This document shows, one piece after another, positions 62,812 to 64,000 of a stretch of DNA of 64,000 nt (its first letter is position 1; the number at the start of each line of letters is the position of its first letter). A program made the translations under genes and the position numbers. The notes beneath the pieces are model-generated. The model made no database searches and was not told where the DNA came from. It saw nothing but the letters and a program-made list of their open reading frames with translations. This DNA comes from Drosophila persimilis (Eukaryota; Arthropoda; Insecta; Diptera; Drosophilidae): NCBI RefSeq assembly GCF_003286085.1, contig NW_020825583.1, positions 43,051 to 107,050 on the forward strand. Reading direction: 5' to 3'.

Positions 62812-63793
62812 AACGAGGGGGAACGTTGTGAGTTGCTGCGGACACCGCATCTCTACAGTTATACCCGATACTAAGTCAGTATGGCTCTCCTCCGGCAGAC
62901 GCCGCTAATATTAAACAACACGACAAAGAGTGCGTGCGAGAGAGACAGAAAATAAGTCTGAGCGTGACGTCGGGCGCTGCGTAGCCACTGAAAATTGATT
63001 TGTTCCTTTTGGCTATAAAAATGATCTGATCTGATCCAGATTCAGCAATCTGATAGATATGGTCATTATCTATGATTCTGCGTTTTTAATTTTCTCGAAT
63101 CTGTAATATTGTGGATGCAACAGATTTTTCGTCCTTTGTGGGGCGGAAGGGGGTGGGGCAAAATTGGACACGAAACGGATAAGGTCCGATATCACAGGAG
63201 TGTGGATACCAAATTTGGTTGCTCTTATGGGATCTGAGATCCTTGAACTCATATTTGCAATTAACAAAACCGACCATGAAACCTGTGTTAGAGAGAGAGA
63301 CAGAGCGAGAAGGAATGAAATTGTTTTCTTGATTCAGGCTATAATAATTATACGATCTGGTGGAGATTTTGCACTCTAGAAGATATAGTCATCTTCTACG
63401 ATTCCGCGTTTTTAGTTTCTCGTATCGTCGAAATTGTGGATGCAACAGATTTTCGTCCTTTGTGGGGGCGGAAGTGGGCGGGGCGAAGTTTTGAAATATT
63501 CTTGTAGCAGTGACATATCACAGAAGTCTGGATCCAAAACATGGTTGCTCTAGCTCTTATAGTCTTTGCTAGGCGCTGCTAGGACGGGACGGACGGACGG
63601 ACGGACGGACGGACGGATGGACGGACGGACAGACGGACAGACAGACAGGGCTCAATCGACTCGGCTATTGATGCTGATCAAGAATATGTATACTTTATGG
63701 GGTCGGAAACGATTCCTTCTGGACGTTACACACATCCACTTTCACCACAAATCTAATATACCCCAATACTCATTTTGAGTATCGGGTATAAAA
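62812..63793 (+). mobile_element. Helentron/DINE-like element, copy H (tandem 3)
   Basis: Closest to copy C; lacks a piece of the interior (about 63150). Followed by the same flank as copy C. Confidence 0.8.
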
Positions 63794-64000
63794 ATCAGCA
63801 AGTCAAGTGGAAAATAGATTCATTAATCGGATAAAATTATGTGCGCATGGTTAAATGTTCTATATAGCTAATAATATTCGACGGAATACCAATATAGCAA
63901 TATAGTTTCCATCCTTGGATCCTCCGATTAACCTATTATAAGCCAAGGGGATATTTCAATTTTCCCCCGAAAATAATAAAAATTTATTAATGTTACCGCA
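63794..64000. repeat. Flank duplicated from 19079-19292
   Basis: Near-identical to the DNA right of copy C up to the window end (TTAATGTTACCGCA). No gene is seen. Confidence 0.7.

Overview
This window looks like repeat-packed heterochromatin from a Drosophila of the obscura group (pseudoobscura/persimilis/miranda type). The evidence is about eight copies of a Helentron/DINE-like repeat with GTCT/GTCC microsatellite cores, BEL/Pao, Ty3/gypsy, Jockey, LOA and CR1-like elements nested in each other, and introns only 48-64 nt long. The only recognisable host genes are two broken, convergent fragments (a TBC1D13-type Rab-GAP and an M17 leucyl-aminopeptidase-like gene). Broken, intron-retaining gene copies in a sea of transposons fit pericentromeric or Y/neo-Y sequence; the species and chromosome are inference.

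Layout. 1-2.5 kb: 3' part of a CR1/Jockey-superfamily LINE. 2.5-3.7 kb: Helentron A. 3.9-14.8 kb: remnant of a BEL/Pao element (BEL0), split by a full-length Jockey-type LINE (5795-14544, 12-bp target duplication) that carries a truncated gypsy element. 14.6-19.3 kb: a repeat block (X, Helentron B, Y, Helentron C, flank). 19307-41282: a second BEL/Pao element with an env ORF (BEL1, 5-bp target duplication GATAT), split inside its integrase by a 16,672-bp Polinton/Maverick (22655-39326, 6-bp target duplication TGTGAC). 41.8-45.0 kb: host pseudogenes. 45.7-51.9 kb: a third BEL/Pao element (BEL2). 51.9-64 kb: a second copy of the repeat block, enlarged by a LOA-clade LINE (54872-60350) and by three tandem Helentrons.

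The Polinton is the most interesting system. It encodes a protein-primed type B DNA polymerase, a DDE integrase with chromodomain, a packaging ATPase, double-jelly-roll major capsid, penton-type minor capsid, pVI-like protein and adenain-like protease, so it combines transposon and virion functions. Its 1831-bp terminal inverted repeats (TIRs) are almost identical. Each contains its own 371-bp inverted repeat and a full acidic 117-aa ORF, so that gene is present twice. The polymerase gene and a small SSB-like gene each contain a 64-nt GT-AG intron, the latter directly after the ATG. Single in-frame stops interrupt the integrase/chromodomain and major capsid genes, so this copy looks young but probably damaged. 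The morphogenesis genes run on one strand with overlapping or nearly touching ORFs, which suggests a shared transcript.

All calls come from reading the sequence and translations by eye; no database search was run.
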